The translations under genes were made by a program, and so were the position numbers. From the NCBI GenBank assembly GCA_012295225.1, contig WMKK01000007.1, positions 249,231 through 313,230 of the forward strand: 64,000 nt of DNA. Reading direction: 5' to 3'. Under the pieces are notes generated by a model that searched no databases, was not told the origin of the DNA, and saw only the letters and a list, made by a program, of their open reading frames with translations. The first letter of the stretch is position 1. The number at the start of each line of letters is the position of its first letter. This DNA is from Ostreococcus mediterraneus (taxonomy: Eukaryota > Chlorophyta > Mamiellophyceae > Mamiellales > Bathycoccaceae). Shown in pieces: positions 28,292 to 38,364 of this stretch.

Positions 28292-31200
28292 ATGTCTAAA
28301 AATACACAACTTGAAGACCAAGAAAGCGTGTCCCATGAGGAGTTATCTTTGACGTGTAACTTTGGATTTGACTTCAAGAGACGATATAATTTAGTTCAAG
28401 TTTCAGAGGACGTTGTTGGATATGTAATCGATAACCTCTTGACGTTTCTGAACGTCGCGACAAAGGAAAAGATTTACTTGCGTAGCCTGGCGCTCGGAGA
28501 CATTGGCATGTTTGCGGTGCATCCACATAAAACGCACATCGCTATAGGAGAAAATGGTACATCACCCAGTATTTCAATCTACAAATATCCAACTCTTGAG
28601 CTCGAGCGTACTATTCGAGGTGGAGCCGAAGCAGTTTACTCGACTGGAAAATTCTCTCACGATGGCTCTCTGCTCGCGAGCGTTAGTGGCCTGCCAGATT
28701 ATTGGTTCACCCTTTGGGACTGGAAAACTGGAGCAATCGTGCTGAGAGCCAAAGCTTATGGGCAAGAAGTGTTTGACATTTCTTTCCTGTCAGAAAAATC
28801 GGAACAGATCATTACGCATGGTACTGGGCATATTCAGTTTTGGAAAATGGTCAAAACGTTCACCGGATTGAAATTGCAAGGCACGCTTGGTAAGTTCAAT
28901 GGCGAACCTCTTTCGGATATAACAGGTGCTTTGGAGCTACCGTTTCACAATATGGTCCTCACGAGCACAGAGTTCGGCGCGTTGTTCGTATGGTCTGATG
29001 GTCGCATCAAAATTAAAGTCATGCGTGGAACGCCAAGTGCTGATGCGGATTGTCACAACTGCGCAATAGGTTCTCTCGCGTACGTCGACGGGGAGTCGAT
29101 GATCTTGACAGTCGGGGAAGATGGATGGATAAAAAAGTGGAGCGTTGAACATATAAGTAAAGCTCTGACGTCGAAGAGCTCTGGAGTAATTCATTTGAAT
29201 CCAATATCAGAGAGTTTGATTGCTGACGCAAACATTCGAGCGTTGTGCGTGCTCGGCGACCAACTACTCCTCCAAGACATTGGTGAAGGTTCAATTTTAA
29301 GTATGCAGCATGGAATAACTTTGAGAGTACTTTCTGCGCACAACGGTCCCGTCACAGGCGTCGTGTCTTCATTGAATACTTCGCACTTGTACACATGCGG
29401 TGAAGATGGTGGTGTCCATTGCTACAACTATCTCTCTCGTTCTTTAGAGTTTAGGAGACAATTCATCGCTGGTGCGACTGCGTTAGTGAACGTACCCCTA
29501 ATTTTGGACAAAACAGGTAAACACCTGGTCGTTGGTTTCGCCGATGGGGTGATTCGAGTATTGATGAGAGATGATTCTACATGGCGTTTGGTGCTTGCGA
29601 CAAAGCCGCTTACGTGTCGAATTACATCGTTCGTTTGGACTTCAACTGGAAAACGATTAGCAGTGGTCGGAGAGGATGGTACAGTTTTCATCTTTGATTC
29701 ATCAAGCTTTGAACTATCCAAGAGTTTTGAAATAATTGGTTTTGTGCGCTTTGAGGCTTTACCTGCTGACATTACTTGGACAACAGACTGTGAATTCACG
29801 GCACGAATCAATGCAGAAATGCGGCGTGTGAAGTTTACAGTAGACAACAGCATCTCAGAAAAAGTGTCATATGAAATCATAAATGCACTTATAGAAGTTG
29901 TACCAGAAGTTGTACCAGACGTGGACTACAAAGATAAAAGCCTAGAATATCAATCACTCTCTGGTCGCGTTCGGGTGGCGCGTCGCGGTTCAACTTTGAC
30001 AGTTTCCTCGTGTAGCGATGGGTTCAATGCTGTGAGAGATGTGAGAATAGCACACACTTTGTCTTCTATGATCGTAACGCACGACGATTGTTACCTTATT
30101 TTGACGTTTAAGTCTGGTTCTTTTGAGATGTATGCGCTGGGAGATGAAAATACATGGAATCGTGATGTAAAAGCGGAAGCAGCATGCTCGGACTCACTTC
30201 AATTACACGAAGTGGCAGATATTACTACAGCCGATCATTTATCAATCGAGCAATCCCTGAAGTTGGCTTTGGAAATAAAAGCAAGAGAAAAATATGCCAA
30301 GACTATTGGGGAAATTGCTACATTTGCAGATAAATGTAGAAATAAATTTGATGCACTCGTCGCAGAGAACTCATTGTTGGCTAAAAGTGCACAGATTTCG
30401 AGCACCGACCTCGTCGTTGACGACATGAAAACACAACAGATACGCGAACATGCAATTGAACTTCTCGCACAAAACCAGGATGAACTCCAAGCTTCAGTGA
30501 GACACGCAGAATCACTGACGAGACGGCTGCAGGCAAAGTACTTTGATAAATTTGAGAAACTTGCGCAGATCATACATACAGAGGATAGGAAATTTCAATG
30601 CGCTTCGTTTTGTCTCAAGCCCGCAGAAACTGATGTTGCGGTTGATACACCGACAGAGTCACTTACCGTTCCGAGCGCTATTTTCGATATTGAAGCACGG
30701 GCAAGCGTGAGCGATGGAGGTCAAGTAGCTGTGAAAAATGAACGCACAACCATAGTCAGCGTTGAAGACGAGTCACACATTACTTCTGAAGCGCGACGTC
30801 GCGCTGAAAGACTTGAAAGAAATGCGAAAATGCAACAATTGAAAACTCATGAGCCCTCGAAGACGACTCAAACTGGTGCTGAAGCTTTGGAACATAAGCT
30901 CATTGGATGCGGTTTCCCTTTGCGATGCGACCCAGATTCACGCGTACCTCCTGAAGAAAAACTAACCACGGTTGGTAAGATTTACGAATTGAGAGAAATT
31001 GAAGAACAGCTTCGGAATTTTCAGTCAACTTTCAACGAGTACTTTGAAGCTATGAGTTCCGAAGGCGATCGCACGTACGATATGTTCAGTGCGTTGTGTT
31101 ATGCAAAAGTCAATGCCATATCAAAATGCAAAGCTGCGCAACTCTCACGTCTTGTTGTCTTACAAGAGTTGGCCATCGTGCCGGAATACGATGCAAAGAA

Positions 31201-32278
31201 CTTGGAGATGCGAAATATGCAAAATCAATATCAGGAGGATATTGACGCGGCGCGCATAGTGGTTCGTCAAGCCGAAATTGCGATGAATGACCAAGAGGCA
31301 AAACTTGAGCGCCAAGAAAAAGTCAAAGCAGAAATTCAAGACGAATTTGAAAGGCTTATGACGCCCGGCGTACCTCGGAAAGCATTGATTCGCGTCTTGC
31401 AGAAGCGAATCGTTAACGAAATAAAATCCTCAAAAATCGGCGAAGATTGCGACTCGTCGTCAGATTCTGATTCTGATTTTGATGACGAAGCGTCGTATTA
31501 TTCATCTTCAGATGAAGAAGATGGCGGCGTGTGTCCTAAAGGATGCGACCAGCTTGTTTATAAAAATGTTTGCGAGCTCAGAGAGCGTCGTTTTGATGCA
31601 TTGGACGTTTATGCTGAGATACAACGTGGACTAGAGTTGTGCAAAAAGGCATACGATTTAGCGCTAAAGAAACTGCGAAGCATCGAGGAGAGCGCAAGAG
31701 TCGCGGAAGAGAATAGCAGTGCATTTGAAAAGGCGAAGCAGCAGAGTTTGAATGGAATACATACCGGTTTTGTGCTTCCAGTGAGTAGTATTGACCTTGG
31801 CGATAAGCAAGCTCTGAATTGTGACGAATTGCTCATATTTTCCAAGAAAAAGATGCTTGAGCTGGAGAGTCAAATAACGAAATGGGAGACTGAAGTCACC
31901 AAGCTGAAACGTCAGCATCACGAGTTAAAGCGTGAACACGCTTCTCTAGTTGCACAACGCTCAGAACAAACAACAAACATTCAACGTTTGCAGCAAAAAT
32001 ACGTGGAGACTCAGATCCGAAAATTTGGCAAGCCAGTCGTGCTCGAAGAATTAGACAAGGTGAGTTATTCTGAGGGCGCAGACGAGCTCAAGGAGAAACT
32101 ACGTTTACAAGAAATACAAAACGATAAAGATATTGAAGAAATCAATCGTGAGATCATCGCGAAAGAACGTGCACTTATTAATATTACTGCCGAGCACACG
32201 AGCGCATTGGATGAGTTGTTGAGCGTGACATCAGCGCAGTTACCTGAAACCTTTGCAAAACGATTCATTCACGTCTAG
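28292..32278 (+). CDS. CFAP44: Cilia- and flagella-associated protein 44 homologue (WD40 + coiled coil)
   Basis: 1,328 residues in one exon from ATG 28292 (the longer frame begins with GTG). The N-terminal half is WD40 repeats and follows CFAP44 closely: GGAEAVYSTGKFSHDGSLLA, PDYWFTLWDWKTG, GTGHIQFWKM, FTGLKLQGTLGKF. The second half is long coiled coil with an acidic break (EDCDSSSDSDSDFDDEA). CFAP44 is part of the tether/tether-head complex of inner dynein arm f in motile axonemes. Human CFAP44 is about 1,850 residues, so this one is shorter, mostly in the C-terminal coil. The frame is intact with no sign of decay. An unusually long gene for the window and lower in GC than its neighbours. 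Confidence 0.85.
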   Translation: MSKNTQLEDQESVSHEELSLTCNFGFDFKRRYNLVQVSEDVVGYVIDNLLTFLNVATKEKIYLRSLALGDIGMFAVHPHKTHIAIGENGTSPSISIYKYPTLELERTIRGGAEAVYSTGKFSHDGSLLASVSGLPDYWFTLWDWKTGAIVLRAKAYGQEVFDISFLSEKSEQIITHGTGHIQFWKMVKTFTGLKLQGTLGKFNGEPLSDITGALELPFHNMVLTSTEFGALFVWSDGRIKIKVMRGTPSADADCHNCAIGSLAYVDGESMILTVGEDGWIKKWSVEHISKALTSKSSGVIHLNPISESLIADANIRALCVLGDQLLLQDIGEGSILSMQHGITLRVLSAHNGPVTGVVSSLNTSHLYTCGEDGGVHCYNYLSRSLEFRRQFIAGATALVNVPLILDKTGKHLVVGFADGVIRVLMRDDSTWRLVLATKPLTCRITSFVWTSTGKRLAVVGEDGTVFIFDSSSFELSKSFEIIGFVRFEALPADITWTTDCEFTARINAEMRRVKFTVDNSISEKVSYEIINALIEVVPEVVPDVDYKDKSLEYQSLSGRVRVARRGSTLTVSSCSDGFNAVRDVRIAHTLSSMIVTHDDCYLILTFKSGSFEMYALGDENTWNRDVKAEAACSDSLQLHEVADITTADHLSIEQSLKLALEIKAREKYAKTIGEIATFADKCRNKFDALVAENSLLAKSAQISSTDLVVDDMKTQQIREHAIELLAQNQDELQASVRHAESLTRRLQAKYFDKFEKLAQIIHTEDRKFQCASFCLKPAETDVAVDTPTESLTVPSAIFDIEARASVSDGGQVAVKNERTTIVSVEDESHITSEARRRAERLERNAKMQQLKTHEPSKTTQTGAEALEHKLIGCGFPLRCDPDSRVPPEEKLTTVGKIYELREIEEQLRNFQSTFNEYFEAMSSEGDRTYDMFSALCYAKVNAISKCKAAQLSRLVVLQELAIVPEYDAKNLEMRNMQNQYQEDIDAARIVVRQAEIAMNDQEAKLERQEKVKAEIQDEFERLMTPGVPRKALIRVLQKRIVNEIKSSKIGEDCDSSSDSDSDFDDEASYYSSSDEEDGGVCPKGCDQLVYKNVCELRERRFDALDVYAEIQRGLELCKKAYDLALKKLRSIEESARVAEENSSAFEKAKQQSLNGIHTGFVLPVSSIDLGDKQALNCDELLIFSKKKMLELESQITKWETEVTKLKRQHHELKREHASLVAQRSEQTTNIQRLQQKYVETQIRKFGKPVVLEELDKVSYSEGADELKEKLRLQEIQNDKDIEEINREIIAKERALINITAEHTSALDELLSVTSAQLPETFAKRFIHV

Positions 32279-32326
32279 GGACTAAGAAACACACTTACAA
32301 TACTACCGTAATGGTAATTCTAATTA

Positions 32327-33124
32327 CTAGTAAATAAACTCTCCGAATTCATCTTCATCGCAATTTTCCGTCATCAATCCTGCGCTCGCTTCAATAGGAA
32401 TTAAAGTTGTCATTGCCGTGAAAGGATCGGCGCTTGCTTGCTTTGGCGCCGAAACGTTTGTGGCGTCCAACGATATCAAATCCATCTCTTCGACGAGAGC
32501 TCGGGGCTGCGGCGTAGGCGTGATTGGGACGTCAGCACGGATCTGCACTTCGTCTTCGATGGCGGTGTTCTCGGGAACAACGGCGGGCTCTAAGTCTTCA
32601 GAGTCTGAATCATTTCTTGCAACCCGTTCCATTTTTGCGAGCTTTGTAAACTCAGTAAACGCCTCGATTGAAAACAGTCGACGCGTATCCTCCTTACTCA
32701 TCGGTATCGACGTCGATAACGACTGCATAAATTCTTTAAATTCATCATACGCCTTTTCATCAACATTCGCATTCCACGTCGCACGCAGAAGTGTGCGCGT
32801 TCTTTCGCCGAATGCGCCGTCGTCGCGTTCGCAAATCAAATCCAACAGTCCGCCTCGTTCGCCATCGCTCTCCACCGCGTGCTCTGTGCGACTCTCGGCG
32901 GGTTGCGGCGTCGCATCAACAGCATACGGTGTCATGTCTGTCCTCGGCGTGGTAAACTCCCCGAAATCCTCCTCCTCCTCCTCCTGCTCCTCGTTCGAGC
33001 TCCCAGTTGGCGTCTCGCCATCGCCATCATCGTCTACAAATGTCAACCGCCTCGTCGTCCTCGTCGTCGTCGTCGTCATGGGCGTGGCGAAATCCCCGAA
33101 ATCATCGTCATCATCGTCATTCAT
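32327..33124 (-). CDS. Acidic protein with repeated adaptin-ear-type FG[DE]F motifs
   Basis: 265 residues from ATG 33124 (the longer frame begins with GTG). Three acidic phenylalanine motifs stand out: DDFGDFATP near the N-terminus, EEDFGEFTTP about 45 residues later, and EDEFGEFIY at the very C-terminus. Such [DE]FG[DE]F motifs bind the ear domains of AP-1/GGA adaptors in proteins such as aftiphilin and gamma-synergin. A central helical block (AFGERTRTLLRATWNANVDEKAYDEF, shown as AFGERTRTLL and KAYDEFKEFMQSL) is unrecognised. Most of the rest looks disordered. Probably a clathrin-traffic accessory factor; this is inferred from motifs only. Confidence 0.65.
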   Translation of the reverse strand: MNDDDDDDFGDFATPMTTTTTRTTRRLTFVDDDGDGETPTGSSNEEQEEEEEDFGEFTTPRTDMTPYAVDATPQPAESRTEHAVESDGERGGLLDLICERDDGAFGERTRTLLRATWNANVDEKAYDEFKEFMQSLSTSIPMSKEDTRRLFSIEAFTEFTKLAKMERVARNDSDSEDLEPAVVPENTAIEDEVQIRADVPITPTPQPRALVEEMDLISLDATNVSAPKQASADPFTAMTTLIPIEASAGLMTENCDEDEFGEFIY

Positions 33125-33498
33125 ATCGCCTCTACGCCTCACCTTTAACGCGCGTGTGGTGCGCACCGACACTGGCGACGCCACCGCGGTCGTGGACTGT
33201 CGGTCGCTGTTTCAGTCGCCGTCCCGAGCGTTGGCGAGGACGTTCGATAGGACGCGTGGACCGCCCGATCGAGGCGCCGCACTCGTCGACGCGTCGTCGT
33301 CGTTCGTGTGTGCGTGCGACGTCGAAGCGTGTTGTGCGTCGTAAACGCACGCATCACATCAAGGCATCAAGGGGGGTGTCAGCCTCGCACGCCGTCGTCG
33401 CCGCCGCCGTCGTCGCCGTCGGTGCGCTCGCTCGTCCGCGGTCGCGCGCGAGGGGTTTGCGCGCGCATCCATTTCGTGGTGCATAACCCGCGGTGAAC
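33125..33498. other. Divergent promoter region, GC-rich
   Basis: 374 bp between the adaptin-motif gene and LSM1. GC-rich with CG-dinucleotide runs and GTC-type repeats around 33054-33080 just inside the neighbouring gene. Open frames here are composition artefacts. Confidence 0.5.
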
Positions 33499-33873
33499 AT
33501 GTCGGATACGTGGCACCTCTCCGCCGTGGCGTCGCTCGTGGAGAACTTAGATAAACGCCTGCTCGTGGCGCTCAGGGATGGGTCAAACATCATCGGCACG
33601 CTGCGGTCGTTTGATCAATTCGCGAACATTGTGTTGGAAAACGCGGTGGAGCGGATCATAGTCGGGTCGCTGTATAGCGATATTCCGCTTGGGTTATATA
33701 TCGTACGAGGGGAAAATGTGGTGTTGATGGGGGATATTGATGAAGGCTTAGAAACCAGCGGGCTCACGGCGGTGGATAACGCGGAGATTATTCGAGCGCG
33801 TGAAGCCGATAGCGCCGCAGAGGCGATGAAGGGAGATATTCTTAAGAGACTCGGGGACTTTTTGGATGAGTAA
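33499..33873 (+). CDS. LSM1: U6 snRNA-associated Sm-like protein LSm1
   Basis: 124 residues. Sm1 motif LDKRLLVALRDGSNIIGTLRSFDQFANIVLENAVER (here seen as RLLVALRDGSNIIGTLRSFD then QFANIVLENA) and Sm2 motif LYIVRGENVVLMGDI are complete. A C-terminal helix follows, as in LSm1. LSm1 is the subunit specific to the cytoplasmic LSm1-7 ring, which binds the 3' end of deadenylated mRNA and promotes decapping. ATG 33499 (MSDTWHL) is preferred to the one 6 bp upstream. Single exon. Confidence 0.93.
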   Translation: MSDTWHLSAVASLVENLDKRLLVALRDGSNIIGTLRSFDQFANIVLENAVERIIVGSLYSDIPLGLYIVRGENVVLMGDIDEGLETSGLTAVDNAEIIRAREADSAAEAMKGDILKRLGDFLDE

Positions 33874-34384
33874 TCGATGTATATGTGCTCAGGTACGTGC
33901 GATGCGATGTTGCGATGCGTTATTCGACGTTTGAGGCTATGATGACATATAATCATGCTAATCCTGATGTACCATGATAACAGATCGATAGGACTGAGCC
34001 TCTTGTAGAAGAAGAACGTGGACGACGATGATGATTGCGCTTTGTTTTCGCATTTTGTGGTGAGAGCCGAGCTCGCTGAAACCCAAATTCCAATGGATCC
34101 TTCTGAAGTCTTCACTATTATTCGTCTCGTGCTCAGAGTTTACGCGCACCTTGTACAGTTGACTGACGCGCGAGGTTTCTTTCAAACGCCCACAGCCTCT
34201 CTCGCGCTTCACAGTCTGTAAACAACCGCCAGTAGAAAATTTAGAATGCAGTTAAAAAAGAAGGAAAAAAGTTGAAACAAATTCGTATCAATATAACAAT
34301 CATCATGCGTTTCGTATGTGTATACACGTGGTAGTGAGACAGTAATCATAGTACAAGTAAAATCCAAAGGCGATTCAGAATCAA
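33874..34384. other. Convergent intergenic stretch, nothing recognised
   Basis: 511 bp between LSM1 and the protease gene. Two overlapping frames of 67 and 84 codons lie on opposite strands; neither has domain-like content. No tRNA-like cloverleaf seen by eye. Confidence 0.45.
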
Positions 34385-35515
34385 TCATTTTTTCGTCGGG
34401 TAGCTCGCGGCCGTGGTAATTCCACACTGGCCGTTTTCTCTCTTCACTCGGCGAGCGATGCGAATGTATCCATTTTCACCCCATTGGCCCCAAGAATTCT
34501 TAATCTTCCAGTAATGTCGGTGGTGCTTAGGATGCGTGGTGTTGTGGTCGATGCCGTAGCCGACAACCAAAACTCCGTGGTCGATGTCCGCGCCGCAGTC
34601 GTGCGCGTCGTACACGCCACCCTCGTAGAGCTGGAAGGATTGATGATCGGCCTCGATAGCGACTGACACCGGTTGCATGGCGACCGCCTTTTCAAGCGCG
34701 TCTTCATCTCCCGCAGGAACGTCCTCGAAGCCGTCAATCGTGGCCATATGTAAACGAAGTTTGGTCTCTTCGCATTCCTCGGCCAACGCGACGTACGGGT
34801 ACTGTCGTTCGCTGTCGATGCCGCCATTTTCGATGATCCATTTAAAAGCGTTATCCATCAAACCACCATTGCACCCAGAGTTTTCGCGCGAGCATGAAAC
34901 CATCTCTTGCTCGGACAACGACACGAGTCGACCAGTCTTGATTTGATTCAAACCTTCGACGGCGCCAGACGTGGAAAACGCCCAACAAGAACCGCAGCGG
35001 CCTTGGTTTTTCACCTTGGTCACCGCGCCGCGCTCGACCCAATCGATCTCTTCAGGCACGTCTACGTTGGCATATCGCCATGCGTTCTTGTAATCACCAT
35101 CTTGGCGCGCTTTCAAGGCCCGCGAAGACGCGTCGTACCCAAGAAGTTGTTTGAATTCCTCCCGCGTGCTCGCGGCAAACGCGTTGAGCCCGACCCAGTG
35201 CGACACCTCCCCGAGCGCATATTTCGCGTTATGTTCCACCACGAACGCCGCATTCTTGGCGAAAATCTCCATCCGCGCCGCGTACTCGTGCGCATCGTCC
35301 GCGTACGTCTTCCCGTGTCGCACCATCCACGCCTCGAACGCCTCAACCAACGAATGCGTCGACGCTAACGTGCCCACCTCGACGCGGTCGCGCGGCTCGA
35401 GCGTCAACGCCGTCGCCCTCGGCACCGTGCGCGCGTGCGCCACGTCCGCACCCGCCATGGCGCACATCACCACCGCGAGCGCGACCGTCACGCGCGTCAT
35501 CGTCGTCGTCTTCAT
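34385..35515 (-). CDS. Papain-family cysteine protease (C1A) with I29 propeptide
   Basis: 376 residues from ATG 35515. A signal peptide (VTVALAVVMCAMAGADVAHA) leads to an I29 inhibitory prodomain (FEAWMVRHGKTY...NAAFVVEHN) and a papain domain. The active-site Gln and Cys are in NQGRCGSCWAFS, the His in DHGVLVVGYG and the Asn in KNSWGQWGENGY. Disulfide cysteines are in place (SCSRENSGCNGG). It should be made as a zymogen and work in a vacuole/lysosome-like compartment. Close to plant RD21/SAG12 and cathepsin L types. The ORF upstream of 35515 continues to 35689 but without signal features. Confidence 0.93.
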   Translation of the reverse strand: MKTTTMTRVTVALAVVMCAMAGADVAHARTVPRATALTLEPRDRVEVGTLASTHSLVEAFEAWMVRHGKTYADDAHEYAARMEIFAKNAAFVVEHNAKYALGEVSHWVGLNAFAASTREEFKQLLGYDASSRALKARQDGDYKNAWRYANVDVPEEIDWVERGAVTKVKNQGRCGSCWAFSTSGAVEGLNQIKTGRLVSLSEQEMVSCSRENSGCNGGLMDNAFKWIIENGGIDSERQYPYVALAEECEETKLRLHMATIDGFEDVPAGDEDALEKAVAMQPVSVAIEADHQSFQLYEGGVYDAHDCGADIDHGVLVVGYGIDHNTTHPKHHRHYWKIKNSWGQWGENGYIRIARRVKRENGQCGITTAASYPTKK

Positions 35516-35872
35516 CGTCGTCGTCGTTTCAAACGCGCCTCCTCGCGCGGTCGAGTGCGGCCGCGAGAGCCTCCAGAGGTCCGTCGTGCGTGTCGTTTGT
35601 GCATGTCTTAGGCCTACCACGCATAGTATACGTACACGTGCACACATAAAACCAACATATACCGCGAACGCATGCTCGAGTACGCGCACACACGTCCAAG
35701 TAAAAAATATACATCAAACACACCCCCGCCTGGGGTCGCGATTGGTCGATGGGTGTTCCACATCCGGGTGGCACCGATCCGGATGTCCGAACGCAGCATC
35801 GATGCGTGGATGGCGCCGCGCGTCGCGCGCGCCCTCTCTCTCGTACACGCGCGACAGCGGAGACGATCCAAG
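35516..35872. other. Divergent promoter region
   Basis: 357 bp between the protease and ribosomal S25 genes. Rich in ACGTACAC-type words and CATC/ACGCA steps, with no gene. Presumably holds both promoters and 5' leaders. Confidence 0.5.
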
Positions 35873-36672
35873 ATGCCGCCGAAAGCCCCTGAATCGAAGG
35901 CCGCCAAGGCCGCCAAGGCTATGGCCGGCGGTAAGAAGAAGTCCAAGGTACGCGACGATGGACGAGGATGACGATGGTGGCGCGTTCGCGAGGCGAACCC
36001 TATTGCGATCGCGGATGTGGATGCGTTGGGACGCTCGCGCGCGCGTGGGGCTGGGCGATGCGGGCGATGATGCGGGGGTGTGTTTGATGTATATGTTTTA
36101 CGCGGGTTCCGCGCGCGCGGACGACGTGGTGTGGTTCGCGGTGGCGACGACGACGTGGTTTGTCGGGTGTCCATGGGCGCGCGCGAGCGACGAGGGCGCG
36201 CACAGAGACTAACCTTTACACGCGTTTTATCGACGACAGAAATGGTCCAAGGGTAAGATGAAGGAGAAGGCCAGCAACCAAGTGCTCTTCGAACAGGTAC
36301 GTGCTTTGCCGTAGACGCGTGCGCATTCGCGTCGATGCGTGTGCTCGATCGGGTCGGGTGTGGCTCAAGCCCTAGAGCTCGCGGCGGGCGTCGCGCGCGA
36401 CAAACGCGTCCAGTGATGACTCGCGTAACACCGATGACTGACCATGGAACACGTGTTGTGCTTGATAACAACAGTCCACGTATGACAAGCTCCTCGCGGA
36501 AGTGCCGAAGTACAAGATGATTACCATTTCCATCTTGTGCGACCGTCTTCGCGTCACGTGCTCCCTCGCGCGCAAGGGCATCGCCATCTTGTTGGCGAAG
36601 GGTTTGATCAAGCCGCTCGTCCTCCATTCGTCCCAACACATCTACACGTCTGTTGCGGAGAAGGAAGCGTAA
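35873..36672 (+). CDS. RPS25: 40S ribosomal protein eS25, three exons
   Basis: Exons 35873-35947, 36240-36296 and 36475-36672 join to 109 residues. Exon 1 is a Lys/Ala-rich tail ([17 protein letters not shown]), exon 2 codes [19 protein letters not shown], and exon 3 codes the winged helix ([20 protein letters not shown]...[19 protein letters not shown]). eS25 sits on the 40S head near the E site. The 292 bp first intron and 178 bp second intron have GTACG donors and CAG acceptors; each matches human intron-free protein order, which fixes the boundaries. Long 5' introns are common in ribosomal protein genes and may aid expression. Read unspliced, the frame breaks at once. Confidence 0.95.
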
Positions 36673-36978
36673 GCGTCGACTGCTTCGGATAAGTAGATGA
36701 TGAGTGCGAGAGGTTGTCTTCGTTCAGTTTAGAACTGGAACGCGAGGCGACTCTCACACTCGCGCCTAGTGAGTGGGTTAGTGCAATACAAATATGCGGT
36801 ATTTGAGATTTATATCTGTGACGTGCATCAACATGCGCGTTCGCGTTCGCCTCATTTTCGTCTCGTTCCTCTAATTCGTGCTCGTGAACACTTTTCTTTG
36901 CCTCTCTACCACGAGCACCTTCCGCCGTCGTCAAGTTGATGCGTTGCCACACACCTTGGCGTCCTCAAAAGCGGCACC
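36673..36978. other. Intergenic stretch, nothing recognised
   Basis: 306 bp between S25 and the next gene in the same direction. It holds the S25 3' end and the promoter of the oxygenase gene. No RNA gene seen. Confidence 0.45.
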
Positions 36979-38148
36979 ATGCGTGGCGTTGCCGCGAGCC
37001 GCGCGCGATTGAGTATAACGCCATCGTCGTCGACTCGTGATCCCCATCGTCGTCATCCTCGCCGCTATCTCTCGCGCGCCAACGCCGCGGTGAGCGAACT
37101 GCAACAGGTGAAGTGCTTTGACGGCGCTTGGTATGGGCCAGAGATCAAGTCTCGAGCGCAAGAATGGATCTGGGTACTCAGCGAAGAAGAAGTCAATGAA
37201 ATTGATATCGCGCTGAGTGCCGTGAAGGCTAAAGGTCTGAATGATATCGTCAGTTTTGGGCCAGAGACATTCACGTTGCCGACGTTGGGACCAAAGCTAG
37301 TAGCGCTTGGCGATGAGTTGGTAAGTGGCAGAGGATTTGCACACATGCGAGGATTACCCGTGGAAAAGTACTCGAATTGGGACGTGTGTGCGATTTTCCA
37401 TGGCTTGGGGCGCTACATGGGAACAGCAGTGCCGCAGAACCGCGCTGGACACATTGTCGGCCACGTGAAAGATTTGGGACGAGACCCAAACGATCCTCTC
37501 ACGAGGCTCTACACCACGAACGCAGCGCAACCGTATCACACCGACTCAGCAGATATCGTAGGTTTGCTGTGTCTGAGCCAGGCTACGAGTGGTGGACATT
37601 CACAAGTCACAAGTAGCGTGGCAATTTGGAACGAGCTCGTAAAGCGACATCCAGAAAGCGCCAAGGTGCTTTTGGAGCCGTTTGTAGTCTCTCGTAAAGG
37701 AGAGATTCCTCCTGGCAAACAGGCAACGTACACAATACCAATTTTTCATCACACGACGGAAGGTCGACTGTGTGCGATTTATGACCGCTCGTTCATTGAA
37801 GCGGCGTTGAAAATGGCAGATACGCCGAGACTTTCTGAAGCGCAAGCGCAAGCGCTCGATCATCTAGACGCCCTAGCATGTTCGGATGAGCTACGACTCG
37901 ATATGACGCTGGCTCCGGGTGATATTCAGTGGCTGCACAATCACACGACGCTTCACGCGCGATCAGCGTTCACGAACGATGACGTGAAGCCACGACACTT
38001 GCTTAGACTTTGGGTGTCGCCGCCGAAAGGTAAAGCGATGACTTTGCCCGCCATTTTCGCCGAGCGATTTGACACCATCGAGCCAGGGCCGTTACGAGGA
38101 GGGATACGCGTCGAAGGTCAAACCTTATGTGTTCCCCCAGAGCCATAG
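36979..38148 (+). CDS. TauD/TfdA-like 2-oxoglutarate-dependent dioxygenase, organelle-targeted
   Basis: 389 residues. The first 36 (MRGVAASRARLSITPSSS, then Arg/His-rich) look like an organelle presequence. The TauD-like fold follows: HMRGLPVEKYS, AGHIVGHVKDLG, the iron pair HTD in QPYHTDSADIVGLLC, and the distal His in HNHTTLHARSAF, with an Arg for the co-substrate in RHLLRLWVSPP. Similar proteins occur in fungi, bacteria and some algae, often near sulfonate or taurine use, but the substrate cannot be read here. Uses 2-oxoglutarate, O2 and Fe(II). Tandem with the TBC gene downstream. Confidence 0.82.
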   Translation: MRGVAASRARLSITPSSSTRDPHRRHPRRYLSRANAAVSELQQVKCFDGAWYGPEIKSRAQEWIWVLSEEEVNEIDIALSAVKAKGLNDIVSFGPETFTLPTLGPKLVALGDELVSGRGFAHMRGLPVEKYSNWDVCAIFHGLGRYMGTAVPQNRAGHIVGHVKDLGRDPNDPLTRLYTTNAAQPYHTDSADIVGLLCLSQATSGGHSQVTSSVAIWNELVKRHPESAKVLLEPFVVSRKGEIPPGKQATYTIPIFHHTTEGRLCAIYDRSFIEAALKMADTPRLSEAQAQALDHLDALACSDELRLDMTLAPGDIQWLHNHTTLHARSAFTNDDVKPRHLLRLWVSPPKGKAMTLPAIFAERFDTIEPGPLRGGIRVEGQTLCVPPEP

Positions 38149-38364
38149 CCAGTAGTTTAGAAATCACATTTATTCTTGCTTGTGTAGCCCAGATTCGGTT
38201 ATAGTTGCGCGAAGCATACGCCTCGTCCCTCACTTGAATACGTGCGCGAAATCAACGTCTGTGACGCGGCGCGATCGCGACAGCGGTGACGCCGCTGATA
38301 GATACGGCTCGTAAGCGTCCAGTCAACGCACGTGTGAGTGGCTTCAACTCGTCAGCTACTCGTC

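Noticed and set aside
33958-34212. 84-codon minus-strand frame in the LSM1-protease gap
   Set aside because: No family resemblance; overlaps an equal-quality frame on the other strand.
35614-36639. 341-codon minus-strand frame
   Set aside because: Antisense to the spliced ribosomal S25 gene and its introns; basic low-complexity peptide.
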